From NCBI GenBank assembly GCA_012845835.1, contig JABAKD010000007.1, positions 10,273,165 to 10,337,164 on the forward strand: 64,000 nucleotides of DNA. Reading direction: 5' to 3'. The DNA comes from Undaria pinnatifida (lineage: Eukaryota; Sar; Phaeophyceae; Laminariales; Alariaceae). Under the pieces are notes generated by a model. The model was not told the origin of the DNA, did not search any database, and was given only the letters and a program-made list of their open reading frames with translations. The position numbers were made by a program, and so were the translations under genes. Position 1 is the first letter of the stretch. Each line of letters begins with the position of its first letter. Below are positions 1-10,357 of the stretch, piece by piece.

Positions 1-482
1 CCCCCCTATGGGATAATCTCCTCTATTTGGACCTCCTCACAGACATTCCCGGCGCGGATGCGCACCGTCGCGTCTACGTCGAGCGCCGCAAGCCCTGTGC
101 CAACCCGACGACCGCGGCGACATGCCTAAGTATCTTCTGAATGGGTTGACGCAATACGTGATCAACACTTTTACGAAAAAATACCCCCTACATCACGTGA
201 CCCAAGACGACGTGTCGGCGCCTCTCCAGCGGCTAGAGGTGGAAAGGATCACCGGCCATCAAAATCGATCCGTGGACGCGATGTGGAATCACCGCGGTGA
301 TGTACGAAACGCGTTGGACTGGGCTTTCCCGTCCGTCGTGGGTACGGGATATGGACCTTCAGCTCCCACACCAGCAGGGTTTGCTCTACTGGACTGCCTC
401 TCCGAACCAACACCGGACCTTGGCTACGGTAGCCCCCCCCCTCCCATTTTCACTTCCGGGTCTTCACCAATCGCACGAGTGA
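1..482 (+). pseudogene. Decayed 3' end of a Ty3/gypsy chromovirus polyprotein (chromodomain)
   Basis: Around 230-265 one frame reads RLEVERITGHQ. From about 290 a different frame continues YETRWTGLSRPSWVRDMDL and then LLYWTASPNQHR. The pattern (V-E-I-GH, Y-RW-GL, PSW, D) is that of the chromodomain that closes integrase in chromoviruses. The two halves lie in different frames, so at least one frameshift separates them, and further stops lie upstream. No intact integrase is present; the rest of the element would lie left of the window. Family recognition is by motif only and the frame break is read directly. Confidence 0.6.
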
Positions 483-637
483 CTCAGCACCTCACTAACA
501 AAATTTCTTTAGGCTACTTATTGCGCGCAGCGTTGTCTACCATTCCATTGCGGGTTCACATCGCAAAAGTTAAACATCAACGAAAGCTTAACTAAGACCG
601 CAACAAGGAACCGGGGGGGTCACTCGCGCGAGTGACC
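472..637 (+). mobile_element. Short inverted-repeat element, family G, copy 1 (palindromic ends)
   Basis: The right end is the perfect 20-bp palindrome GGTCACTCGCGCGAGTGACC (618-637). The left end is CGCACGAGTGAC followed by CTCAGCACCTCAC. Copies at 4276-4444, 25541-25721 and 35780-35945 have the same layout: a palindromic end, 130-140 bp of divergent A/T-rich middle, and a second TCACTCG/CGAGTGA end next to GTACCTCA. No coding capacity. The shared ends with unrelated middles suggest a non-autonomous DNA element mobilised through its ends. Confidence 0.55.
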
Positions 638-693
638 ACGAGCCACCGAAAAACGAGGCCCCAAAAGCCGCCCCGCCCTACCGTAGCTTTGGA

Positions 694-700
694 TATATAA
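694..700 (+). promoter_or_regulatory. Possible TATA box
   Basis: TATATAA sits in a GC-rich setting shortly downstream of the chromovirus relic and could be the TATA box of a retrotransposon LTR or of an unrecognised transcript. No second LTR copy is present in the window to test this. Confidence 0.25.
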
Positions 701-1880
701 AGCGCCAAACCAACCGCCTGCACCGTCAGAGGCGCACTGGGGCTGCACAACGGGAGCTTTTTCGTGCCAACGGCGAACGGGGTTTGGCACCTGGCTACGG
801 CGGCGCGCCGCGCGCTGGCTGGTTACGCCACTCTACAGCACCGCGGTGGGGTCCATTTTTGTTACAAAGACGGTGACCACCAATCGGGAATATTCGGTAC
901 GTTTCCTAGACGACCCGGGATTGATCAAGCTGCCGCTCTCTCCGGCTCACTACACGGCTTCGGCAGGAGGTGCTCAAGGTTCCCGGTGCCTTCATTTCCA
1001 TCGGAGTAGATCAGTTGCACGCGGGATTCAACGTAACGTAGGTCAATCTCGAGGCACGGACGTGGCGGGTTGACGATCAGGCTACCACTGCGGTCGAATA
1101 CTTGATCGTTTTGGAGTTTCGTCTTTCGGGAGATATTTGCTTTGCCTGGATTTTTTATTCAGTTTTTCTGGGGAAATCTTCCCGTAATTTGCCGCTCGGT
1201 TTCGACGTCGTTCCCGCAGGGTGCAGTACGATGTCCATTCCGCGCGCGAACTGGATTTCGTACGTAGCGCGTTCTGATACGCTATTGGACCGCACGGGGT
1301 TTTCTGTCGACGTTGTTGACTGTTCTGTCTTCGACCCCAACGTTTCGCAATAGTTTTGTTTTCCGCATAGTTGCCGTTAATCCTCTCCTGTTCGCTCTAG
1401 CCCCCGTTGCCCTCGCTTCTCTGCGGAAAGGGATAACTCTCGTGCCTGTCGATCCCGCTATCCGCTGGGGTGCTCTGTAGCCCATTTCTTGTCTGACGTT
1501 TCTCGTTTACGGTTTTCTGCTTGAGCGTTCTTTCTGAGGCTTCGTAGCCTCGCAGGGTAGAGGTGTGGGAATAGGGTTTAAACAGCCGAATCTTCGAGTC
1601 ATGTTCTAGCCCTTGGAACCGATGCTTCCCCGAAACTTCCGTAGTTCTGCACATACGGCTCATCAGGGTGAGCTAGCGACATGGTATTGCTCTGAGAGCC
1701 TAACAAGGCGTAAGATCTGGGATACGACTGGATATAAAAGGGTTTCACATGCCTTTGAACGCATGGCGCATGGGCGTATAGGAAAAAAGGGGACGATATA
1801 TTTGTTAATCTTATTATGATGGCGGTTCACTGCATGGCCAAATCACCTTGATGTTGCAGGTAGTTTTGCCATGTGTAGTT
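701..1880. other. No recognised gene
   Basis: Short open frames occur on + (for example 764-1009 and 1102-1353) but they overlap one another and match nothing I recognise. A second TATAAAA-like motif lies at about 1733-1740. This could be LTR or untranslated sequence of the element ending at 482, but no repeat partner is visible to prove it. Confidence 0.4.
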
Positions 1881-1884
1881 CTGT

Positions 1885-2000
1885 CTCGTAGTCTGTGACC
1901 ACAGAGCTCGTCTGTCTAGGAGAGGCGTGGGCCCGGACAATGGCTGTGCTGGATGTAGAGGGATGGGTGGGAATATCAGGTTAATGTGAAGAACACACCC
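1885..2000 (-). repeat. Dispersed exon-like repeat, family L, copy 1
   Basis: The segment running from TGTGACCACAGAGCTCG through GGCTGTGCTGGATGTAGA to GTGAAGAACACACC recurs at 44808-44935, 45250-45365 and, partly, 62030-62150. On the minus strand each of three copies has a splice-acceptor-like CTACATCCAG before the conserved part; the 45.3-kb copy has lost it. It may descend from an exon, or be a mobile repeat. Confidence 0.45.
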
Positions 2001-2473
2001 GGCTTGTCTGAAAGGTAGCTGTGGGTAGCCCCTCGCAGATTACGAGGTGAGAGGGAAAGAAAATACGATGATTAAAAAATACTCCCGAGTATAAAAAAAG
2101 TACAATCAATATCAAGCAGAAGATAACTGGCAGATCGTGTCAGCAAGGCACCGATGTGACTACGAACGTATGGAACCTGTGCTATCAATTTGCCGCCCCG
2201 AATATGGAGTCCGTTTCGAATGAGTTTTTTCTTGACGGTGTTTTCGGGCTTGTTATTTTCTTTTTCGCCTTCGTTTTCCCCTGGGAGGGCGACAGCGGCA
2301 CAGCACTGAAATCGGAGGCAGCTGGCGGCATGGGTAGAAAGGAGGTGGAGCAGACCGTGTGGCTGGCCTGTAGGCTCGTCTAGGTACCAAATAACTTGAA
2401 ACCTATGTTGCTCGTGCTTCCCCTCCGCGGTGCAAGTACGAGTCGCAGTTTGTTTTTATTGGCATTACCAGGG
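2001..2473. other. No recognised gene
   Basis: A/T-rich sequence followed by a short + frame (2156-2383) with no recognisable domain. The text GCACTGAAATCGGAGGC at about 2302 recurs at 22463, so part of this stretch is dispersed repeat. Confidence 0.4.
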
Positions 2474-2572
<99 letters not shown>

Positions 2573-2576
2573 TTTT

Positions 2577-2648
<72 letters not shown>

Positions 2649-2692
2649 TTTTTCTTTCCTTCTTTCTTTCTTTCATTTTTTCTTTCTTTCGT
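2474..2692. repeat. (CTTT)n microsatellite
   Basis: About 220 bp of almost uninterrupted TTTC tetranucleotide, with rare single-base interruptions near 2573 and 2649. It opens long low-complexity frames on both strands (SFFL.. and KERKKERK..), which are not genes. Confidence 0.97.
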
Positions 2693-3570
2693 TCCCTCTT
2701 TCCCTGTCTCGCCGTTCCGCCCCCCTTCGCGTTGATAATGATGCACCTCACTACACCAAAGTCTACCGCCCCTCCCCCTCACTCCTCTCCTGACTCCTCT
2801 GCGCCCCCCTCCCCCCTTCCCCCTCACCATTCTTACGCGACCTCCTTTGCGCGAGTTCCTCCTCCTTACCGTCCGTCCTTTTGCCGCCGAGCCCTTTTTG
2901 GCCCCGTTGCCGTGAGTTTTTCCCTAAATCTCGCGCGTCGCCCTTTTTTCGCGCGCTTTTCGCGCCCCCTCATGCGCAATGCCTCTGCCACGCGCTTGTC
3001 CCTGCCTCACGGTTGCGCCTGTTAGCCCGCTCTACAATGCCCCCCCCCCCCTGCCTTGCAGGGAACATGGCCGCGCAGCCCTTTTGGTCCCGTTGTCACG
3101 AGCTCCCAATCCTAGTTGTGCGCAAGCCCTTTGCCGCATACCTCCCCCGCCCCCCCGTGCGCGACGCTCTTACCGCATGCTCCCGTCTCCCTATCGTGCG
3201 CACCCGACCTGCCGCTGCGTCATCCCCTTCCTCCCCTACGCCGCCCCTTTGCAGCCTTTCGTCCCAATTGCTGTGCCCCTGCACCCGCCCCTACCCCACG
3301 CGATGCGACGCTTTTGCCGCGCAGCCCTTTCGCGGGCCTCCCCCTCTTTGGTCGCGCTCAGCCCCGTTGCTGTACACTCCCCCCTCCACCTGCGCGGCCG
3401 ATTTGCCGCGGAGTCATTTGGCGCAGTTGCCGCAGGTTCCCCTCTCTCGGTCGTGCGCTGCACCCTTGCCGCGCATTCCTTCCTCCTGCTCGTGCGCGAC
3501 CGTCCGGCCGCCACAGCCCCCCCCCCCCCGCCCCACACCAATTATTTTGCGTGACGCCTTAGGTCGCGTG
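2693..3570. repeat. Pyrimidine-rich repeated sequence
   Basis: C/T-rich on the + strand. Degenerate repeats contain GCCGCGCAGCCCTTTTGG, TTGCCGCGCA and related units; comparable units return at 4105-4215 and 7100-7570. The long overlapping frames on both strands (for example 2881-3579 and 3116-3562) follow from this base bias and are not called as genes. Confidence 0.6.
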
Positions 3571-3813
3571 CTACGGTAGAGGAAGCACGTTTTGGACAAC
3601 TTTTGTTTTTTGTTATGACGCGGCTCCTTAAGCCAAAATCGTTCGGAACACAAAATGATTTTTTACATGCCTAGCGCATGGGTTTGTTCACCAGGTTGTG
3701 CTTCCAGTTTGCTCCAAAACCGTTATTTGGATGAGGTATGACGTTAATAGTAGCAGAGCTCCTCAAGTGGTTTGCGAGCCTCACAAAACACAATGCTGCT
3801 TCCTCTACCGTAG
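3571..3813. mobile_element. Inverted-repeat element, family E, copy 1
   Basis: Starts CTACGGTAGAGGAAGCA and ends with its reverse complement TGCTTCCTCTACCGTAG. Inside is the family core GGCTCCTTAAGCC..AAATCGTTCGG. Family E recurs many times in the window; the consensus ends are CTACGATAGAGGTGCAC / GTGCACCTCTATCGTAG. It carries no coding sequence. Small size, terminal inverted repeats and copy number fit a MITE-like DNA element. Confidence 0.65.
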
Positions 3814-4275
3814 TCATGTGTCTTCGTCCCGCAACCCTGCCTTGCCGCCCCCGTGGTTATTCCGGACCCTTTGCCACCCAGCCCTCCTTGCTCGTCCCGG
3901 GATTCACACGCTGCCTCTTGCAGATCCTCTCTGGTGCGGCCCCGCCGCCATGATATCACCTTCTTGTTCATACCTAACGCCCCTTCCCCCCCCCCAAGCC
4001 CCCTCCCGCGTGCGAAGACCCCGTGCCGCGTAGTCATACCCTTCCACCCATACATGATCGCGCGGCCGCTGCATTCCTCGCCCCCTCGCCTGCGTCGCCG
4101 CGTGGCCGCGCAGCCCTCCCGTGCCGCCCCAGACGTCGACCCTTCTTTCTTGTGGGCCATTCCCCCCTTGGAAATTGCAGCCTTCCCCCTAAACCTCTCC
4201 GGTATCACACCGCCCTCCCTTTGTTCTCTCCTGAACCCCCGACAAAGGGGGTCACGTTTGGGGCCTTTTCTGCGC
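3814..4275. repeat. C-rich repeat stretch
   Basis: Continues the pyrimidine-rich repeats of 2693-3570. A unit around 4105-4215 (GCGCAGCCCTCCCGTGCCGC .. CCTTGGAAATTGCAG .. CTTCCCCC) is shared with 7450-7570 and, more weakly, 7110-7210. Confidence 0.5.
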
Positions 4276-4444
4276 GGGGGCCACTCGCACGTGTGACCCC
4301 CCTGTCCTAAGCTCTCGCACCGTCATTATTACGCGATTCAAGCCCCACAAAAGAAACGAATTAGTTACGCCGATGCCAAGAAAATTGTCTCAAGTCTTTT
4401 CGTTAGTGAGGTACAGAGTCACTCGTGCGAGAGATTCGAGTGAC
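4276..4444 (-). mobile_element. Family G inverted-repeat element, copy 2
   Basis: Opposite orientation to copy 1. The palindromic end GGCCACTCGCACGTGTGACC is at the left. The right end is GTCACTCGTGCGAGAGATTC next to GAGGTACA, as in copies 3 and 4. It abuts the family F element that follows. Confidence 0.5.
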
Positions 4445-4453
4445 TGATTCTTA

Positions 4454-4704
4454 CTACGATAGCCCCCCCCCCAAAAAAAAAAAACAGCGATTTTCTTCAA
4501 CGAACATTTTCACGGCTGCTCAACACGAGGAAGAATGCTAGGGAAAACATATCTTTGTAACGTTTTCTTTTTTTTTTCAAAGGACTATCGAACAATGACG
4601 TCGGGGTGGGGTGGCAAGGGGCACCGTATTTCGGGAGATACGGCCGGTGAGATGGTTTCAAAACCGGCGATTTCCTTAAGGGAAATGTGGGGGGGCTATC
4701 GTAG
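4454..4704. mobile_element. Inverted-repeat element, family F, copy 1
   Basis: Ends are CTACGATAGCCCCCCC and GGGGGCTATCGTAG. The shared interior includes ATGACGTCGGGGTGGGG, GGGAGATACGGCCGG and TTTCAAAACCGGCGATTT; the last forms an inner inverted repeat with the sequence near the left end. Five further copies are at 16238, 38645, 52470, 53851 and 59416. No coding; MITE-like. Confidence 0.65.
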
Positions 4705-4836
4705 AACGACTCGAATACAGTAGTGCAAAACGGGGGTACCCCCATTTCCGTATCCTTGCCCCCCCCCGGTTGAACACCGAACACCCCTCCCCCTCCTTAT
4801 ACTACAGTATTCTCTTACGCTGCCGCCGATCAATTG

Positions 4837-4980
4837 ATGCAAGTGTTGGGTTGGATGAGGCCTCCTGCCCCGAGGCAGGTGGTCCTCGCCCGGGACAAAC
4901 TCCGCGCGGAGTGCGCCCTCAGAGGGTTGCCCGTCCCTGGGATTGAAAAGACCGTGCAGACAAGACTGCTAGTCTTGTAG
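4837..4980 (+). CDS. Short SAP-domain frame (47 aa, possibly a terminal exon)
   Basis: The frame opens MQVLGWMRPPAP and continues ARDKLRAECALRGLPVPGIE, then TVQTRLLVL before a stop at 4978. The pattern R-x-x-L-x-x-E-C-x-x-R-G-L-P-x-x-G-x-x-x-T-x-x-R-L is that of a SAP motif (two short helices that bind DNA). The frame is open upstream to 4808, just after a strong acceptor-like tract (CCCTCCTTATACTACAG), so this could be a last exon rather than a complete gene. No upstream exon was recognised. SAP motifs occur in chromatin proteins and in some transposable-element proteins; the repeat-rich context makes an element origin likely. The domain call is good and gene status is uncertain. Confidence 0.45.
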   Translation: MQVLGWMRPPAPRQVVLARDKLRAECALRGLPVPGIEKTVQTRLLVL

Positions 4981-5153
4981 GGCGGGTGGGAAGGTCTGAA
5001 TAGCTCCTGTACCTGTTTCCCGGTTTTCGCAGGGAAGCTAGGCTTGAACGAAGAAGTGGCCGGCGATCGCGGGTTGTTCTTCTTGTGATTCGCACCAAAT
5101 GCTGGAACCCACTTTTGTCCCAAATATGGATTCGTGTCATTGGGTAGCGATTT

Positions 5154-5220
5154 TACCACAGTATTCTCTTACGCTGCCGCCGATCATTCGATGTAAGTAT
5201 TGGGTTGGATGAGGCCTCCT
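5154..5220 (+). pseudogene. Truncated duplicate of the SAP-frame upstream part
   Basis: ACAGTATTCTCTTACGCTGC and the following bases repeat 4804-4870 almost exactly, including the acceptor-like end, but the frame stops at once (ATGTAA at about 5192). The SAP motif itself is not repeated. Confidence 0.6.
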
Positions 5221-6353
5221 GCTCCGGTCTGTGGTTCTACCCAAACTTCCTTGTGTCCTTTTTGCTGTCGTTTACCATCTACAGGGGTGCTGCGTGGTCT
5301 CACCCAACATTTGATTCTGTGCTGGTATACTTTAAGCGTAATTTGGCGTGTTCGTGGGGGAACTAATTGAACGGCCGACGGCAGTGGCAACCCGCTCGCG
5401 GTCGCGCAGTCGTGGCCCTGCTGTCTGCCCCACGCTTGGGAGCTGTGTACGCTCGGTAGACCAGATGCAGTGCGCGGCTAACGTCTCCGTCTTCCACCCC
5501 CCGCTCTTCATGATCACTCCTGCTGCCGTACGCCCCAACGACTTGCTCACAAGAGCCTCCTACGCAAAGGAGTGCATATGAAAGTGGTCTAGCATCTCAC
5601 CGCTCGCAGGTGCCCCAGTAATGCCATGTGATTTTCCACATCAACTAGTGCTGGCGGGCGCTGCTGGTCGTCGAGATATTGCGTATAATTGGGCACCATG
5701 AGTGGTTCCGCGCATAAATATTTGCCAAAGTTTCGCCCTTTCCCCGCCGAATGCATCCCGGTGTTTCGGGTAGATATCTCGGTTAGACCGGTATTCTGCG
5801 AATATACCGTATTGTGTGGGTGAAAATTATGTAGACGCTGAACCCGCTTCACTAAGAATGACAAAGTCGTGTCGCGCAACGGGCACATCTAGTCTCAAGA
5901 GTCCGCTTGTTTAGACGGCGAACCCGCCCAACACCTGCTTCCCTGTAACCCCCGAGTCTCGACCCTGAGGCATGGCACCTTTCTTCCTCGACGTCTACCG
6001 GCGCGGCATAACACATGCTTTGATATCTCCAGATCATTTGTAATGCATGGCGCATGACATGGATTGACACATTACAAAACGTCGGTTCTCGGCAGCATAT
6101 TTCATAGTAGATGAGGGCCGTTGCCCGAGTTCGACGATGCTACGGCCACTTTTCATCTATCTATCGGTGCTGTTTTGCTGTGTTACCGCAAATACCTGTT
6201 TTTGCTGATGTGCTGGCTCTTACCGGTATTCTTCTTGTGCCCAAACCGTGATGCGTTAAGAGCCCCGTGTTAACAGAATGTCGTTACGGCTGTCGGTAAC
6301 GTGACATCGGCACCCAACACGTGACCTTTTTGACCGGCAGTACCTCACACGTG
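5221..6353. other. No recognised gene
   Basis: Short frames on both strands (for example + 5348-5581 and - 5589-5888) have no recognisable domain and no convincing splice context. Nothing repeated within the window was noticed here. Confidence 0.4.
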
Positions 6354-6588
6354 CTACGATCGCGGTAGCACCTTTTCGCCTGAAATGATTTCTGAACGAC
6401 GGGGCTCCTTAACCCCAAAATCGTCGGGGAAAAAAACGCAATTATTTTTATGATTCTCGTTATATACCAAGGCCATGGCATGTTTCATCCGGTAGCGGTT
6501 TATTTTTCTTCAAAATCAGTTCTTGGGAGAGGCCTTAAACTCCTGAAGTGTGGAACCTCAGGAAAAACGTGGTGCACCTCTGTCGTAG
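6354..6588. mobile_element. Family E inverted-repeat element, copy 2
   Basis: Begins CTACGATCGCGGTAGCACC and ends GGTGCACCTCTGTCGTAG. The core GGGGCTCCTTAACCCCAAAA and the TATACCAAGGCCATGG segment are shared with the other long family E copies. Confidence 0.6.
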
Positions 6589-6599
6589 CACGCATCACC

Positions 6600-7620
6600 T
6601 GGTGAATCATAGCGTATAATCCGCGAGTCCCTGGAATATACCTGCGTCACACATGGGTTCTGTTCTTAAACCCGTCAAGCGCACGTTGTTGCTTCGCGGT
6701 GCTTCTGTGGCTGCTACATGTGCCCCTTGCTGCTGCGCGCTGCCTTCTTGACCTCGCCACAGCTCTCGCGGCGCTGTATCGCTGCGGCTGCTGCCGCTGC
6801 CGCCGGCTGTTGCTGGAGCTGCGGGAATAACCGCTGCCGGTGCTGCTATAGGAATACGTAGTGCAGGCACAGCTGAGCCAGTCCTAGCTTCTTCCGTCGC
6901 GTTCGGCGTTGGTGCTCTTCTCTTCCCCCTTGTACTGCATCTGGGCCACCACATGCAAGACTAATACCACGTGACACCCGCCCTTGCTCCTACCCCCCTT
7001 ATACTGAGCCTGAGCCATCAAATGCAACACACGCCACTATACGACACCCATACACACCAACACATACCCCAACCACACCTGCCCCCCCCCCAAATAACAC
7101 GCCGTAGCCGCGCAGCTCTCCCAGACTTAGGACTCCTCTTTCTTAACACTATGCTACCCTTGAAAACCATATTCCCCCCCTTGACCTTCTCCCGTAACAC
7201 TCCACCCACCCATTCTTGTCTCATATCACCCCCCCCGTTGCCTCCCGAGCCCCCCATTACCTTCTCTGCCCGCTCATACTGAACCTCGGCCACCAAACGC
7301 CAGACAAACATCACCACATGACACCTCCCCCTCTTCCCGGGATTACTGCGACAGAGTCGCTCCGTGCACCACAAACACCACATGACACCACTCGAACCAC
7401 CCGAACACACCTCAACCACACATGCACCCGCCCCAAGCAATCACCCCTGAGCCGCGCAGCCCTCCCTTACCGCCGCGGACTTCAACTTTTCTTTGTGGCG
7501 GACAACGTTCCCCTTGGAAACCGCACTCTTCCCCCCATCTCCTCTCCCGCACCACGCCGCCCACCCTTTGATCTGTCCTTAGCCTCTCCCACCCCTTCCC
7601 AACCAAACCATGCCAATCAC
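6600..7620. repeat. C-rich stretch with degenerate tandem units
   Basis: Units of the form CCCCTTATACTGAGCCTGAG, GCCACCAAATGCAA, then CATGACACC recur near 6915, 6987, 7265, 8125 and 8168. A second unit (GCCGCGCAGCCCTCCC .. GGAAACCGCACTCTTCCCCC) is shared with 4.1 kb. An alanine-rich minus frame (6607-6954) is open but has no recognisable domain; I do not call it. Confidence 0.5.
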
Positions 7621-8095
7621 TGCGTGAGCTAGATAACCAACCAGGTACCGTTTTGGCTTAGTTCGGTTTTATTTTTGGGCGGTCACCCTGATAGGTATCA
7701 AGTTATACCATGTTTTGCGGGGTGGAGAACTCTAACTTTGCACAAGGGGAATGATCGCATCACGTAACGTGAATATGGTACGGCACCCACGAGGCAGTTG
7801 CACAACAATACCCATTGCTGTCTCTGGAGTGGTCACACCAGGGAACAAAGTAACTCATTGGCGCTGTCATCCATAAGCAAAAACGTAGGCACAAGGTGTC
7901 GAAGTCCGTCTTGCGAGCGGTTATTGGAAGGATGCAGTTCACCCTTCATGCGACCCGCCGAACACTATACGGCGCTTCGCGCTTGGTGCAAGCAATGTCT
8001 GCCTGGTTGGTAAAAATCCGAAGTGCTCCGTCCCGGCATAGTAGGGATGCGAGGGTCTATGGCCATACGACTACGGCCATGTACAAATTGAATAC
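7621..8095 (+). repeat. 450-bp dispersed repeat, family D, copy 1
   Basis: Runs from TGCGTGAGCTAGATAACC through GGCACCCACGAGGCAGTTGC and TCATCCATAAGCAAAAACG to GCATAGTAGGGATGCGAGGG. A second copy in the same orientation is at 29747-30205; opposite copies are at 13490-13935 and 14515-14965, with fragments at 14045, 14366 and 31098. No conserved open frame spans the copies. No terminal inverted repeat was found, so its class is unknown. Confidence 0.7.
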
Positions 8096-8630
8096 ACCCC
8101 CCCACCCCCCACCCCCGTTCCCCTCCCTCCCCTCTCCCCCCTCATGCTGCGCCTGGGACACAAAGTGCAAGACACCCCCCTCTCCCCCCTTATACTGTGC
8201 CTGAGCCACCAAATGCAATACAAACACCGCGAAATGACACCAAGAAACAAACACAGCAACGTAGCAACTGCCGCTGCTTCACGTACACGTTTTGGAAATC
8301 TGGACCGCCTGGGATGCGCCAGTACGGTGAAAACATACCAACAGAATTGACATAAAACCCACCTGAAGTGTTTGATCTCCGCAATCTAGTTGGATTTCGC
8401 ACACCGTTGTCAGTGAGGTCGTACGATTTCATTGTGCATCAGCGTAAGAGTTGTCTCAACGCCCTTCTCGCCTCCCCGCATTTTCTAAAAAACAAAAAGA
8501 TTTTTACAACTTTTCTGCGGCTGACGCCGCCCACTCAATGAAACGAATGCCAGATATCGGCGCCGTGGTGGTGACCGATGAGACCTAACGGAAAACACCA
8601 ACGTTTTACATATATATATATGTATTCTCA
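8096..8630. other. C-rich repeat, then unremarkable sequence
   Basis: 8096-8235 holds two more units of the CTTATACTGTGCCTGAGCC repeat. 8236-8630 contains no recognised gene or repeat. Confidence 0.4.
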
Positions 8631-8913
8631 CACTTTTACTTTCCAGCTTCTGGACAAGCCGTGGTCACAGGTGTCGTCCCTTCTCGCCCCCGGTTCTTGC
8701 AGGGTTCAGCAATCCCACTGCTCGTCGAGGTTTCATCGAGTGTTGCTAACTCACGCTCTCGCGCTTTCCGCAAGTCAATTTGTGCATAAGAAAAAGTCCC
8801 AACAAATTTATACGAGTATGTGCTCGGCGGGGCTCGAACTCCGAAAACTGACCTATAACAGGCTCGAGGATAACCTGATACGCCAACGGGGCGATGTAAT
8901 TCACTGGCAGTAG
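8631..8913 (-). mobile_element. tRNA-derived SINE, copy 1
   Basis: Read on the minus strand, the head contains TTGGCGTATCAGG (a near-consensus Pol III A box) and, about 40 bp later, GAGTTCGAGCCC (a B box), followed by a roughly 200-bp unique body. A copy with the same head and body lies at 42348-42640 and a fragment at 32455-32520. The tRNA-like head does not fold into a full cloverleaf. Pol III boxes, multiple copies and lack of coding fit a SINE. Confidence 0.7.
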
Positions 8914-9214
8914 CCATAGTGACCGACATACCCAAATAGGAAACAACAGCGTTTTCTTTGTTGAGAAGGCACCTCACCGGCGCGGGTGAAGATCATCGTA
9001 TAACCGAAAATAAACAACCTTGCAAACAATGCGCCAAGAAGCACAACCACACTCCACTGAACCTTAACACCTTGCGTGTCATAGCCGCGAAGAGACAAAT
9101 ATGTCCGCATTTTAATTCTACACACCAGATGTCTATACCTCAACGAGCGCACGCAAACCGACAGCACCCAAAGCAGCATTTGGCGAAGCCAGCGCTGCCT
9201 GAGGGGAGCTCGTA
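8914..9214. other. No recognised gene
   Basis: Short frames only; nothing recognised. It lies 3' of the copia relic on the same strand and may be its decayed remainder. Confidence 0.35.
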
Positions 9215-10357
9215 CTACATCCCCATATAATGAGGCCTACGCTGGAAAGAGTGTGCCCCTGGCTCACGCCACAGCACAATTGTAGGGGAAGCTGTAACCG
9301 CGAGGAACGAATTTTGCCATGTTTCCCTAAATTTGATTTGAACTGGATTCATTTGTGGGATAAGCACGGGAGGGGAAGCGTCGTCTAGTAACTGGATACA
9401 AGCGGTTATGATCGAAAACCGCGAACAATGATTGCGCTCTTGCCCATTGACTAACCCCTGTTTAACATCGGGGAATCTTGCCAGCGTAACCGTTTCGTTC
9501 AAATTGCAAGTGTAAAGTGTGAGGCGGCGAACCAGAAGCATCGATGGCATTCAGTTCGACAGTCGAGAGCAAGCCAACGTCAGCTTCGGCAAAATACAGT
9601 AGCGTCCGGATCAACAGAGTCGCAGCTACATGCGGTGTGCAGATCGCCGGGGAGGATATCGAGAGCGTGAGCATTAGTAGTGTCGATGGCGGCATTGATG
9701 AACGAGAGTATAGATCTTGTTTTGAATGAGGCGGGGCCGCCATGCAGGATATCAGGGCTGAGGAACAAAACGACCAAATCCTCAAAGGAGCCCGTATTTT
9801 GTAACGCAAACAAAGTCTGAAGGCACATCGGCGATGTCACGAATGTATGCAAATGGCACAGCCTCTACGCGGTCTTAGGTTACAGTGTCGAGATGAATAC
9901 CACCACCAACGCTACGCGCGAAAGCGGCGTGATCTTCGAGCTGTCAGATCGGCTGAACGACTTGTGAAGATATATCGAAAAAAGCCGGAATTGGCATGAA
10001 TCGTTCTGCAGAAAAATATATATTAAAAATGCAGTTGCAGTAGCTGGTGCGTCCCACAGCCGTTAGCTTTTGTCCTTTCTCCAGCCATATTTTCCCGTGT
10101 GCAGAGTGGTTAAAGACCGAAAGTCTTGAATCGCCTTGTTGACCTTGGTACGAGCTAACACTAAGAGGAGTCGCCGACCTACATCCTTCACGAGGGCATA
10201 TACACACCCCGTAAAGACCCTGACGCCACAACCATCCACACGTTTCGTCCGAGCTTAACCTCTGGCGACAACTCGGCCAACCCTGACTGTCAGCCAGGGG
10301 TTGCCTCCGACCAAGATTGAGGGAGAGATCCACCTCATTTGGTTTGAAGCTTCTCAC
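9215..10357 (-). pseudogene. Decayed Ty1/copia-type pol (gag-preintegrase to integrase end)
   Basis: On the minus strand, in order: EKGQKLTAVGRTS with NCIFN shortly after (about 10.05 kb), like the LADG-x-x-L-x-AVGRG stretch upstream of the copia gag-preintegrase domain; then SPMCLQTLFALQNTGSF and ALDILPGDL (about 9.6-9.85 kb), like the preintegrase helix and the L-E-L-I-H-x-D-L entry to integrase; then NGQERN..IITACIQLLDDA (about 9.37-9.45 kb), like N-G-x-A-E-R-x-x-R-T at the integrase end. The pieces are in different frames with stops between them. The collinear order is the main support; each match alone is weak. Confidence 0.5.

Noticed and set aside
2380-3025. Long frames on both strands over the CTTT tract (SFFL and KERK repeats)
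   Set aside because: Direct translation of a tetranucleotide microsatellite; open in several frames at once.
2881-4310. Several overlapping + frames of 95-232 codons
   Set aside because: C-rich repeat sequence depleted of stop codons in all frames; no domain and no consistent frame between repeat units.
4830-5390. Minus frames ending GAGGLIQPNT twice
   Set aside because: They are antisense to the duplicated front of the SAP frame; the sense strand has the domain and the acceptor sites.
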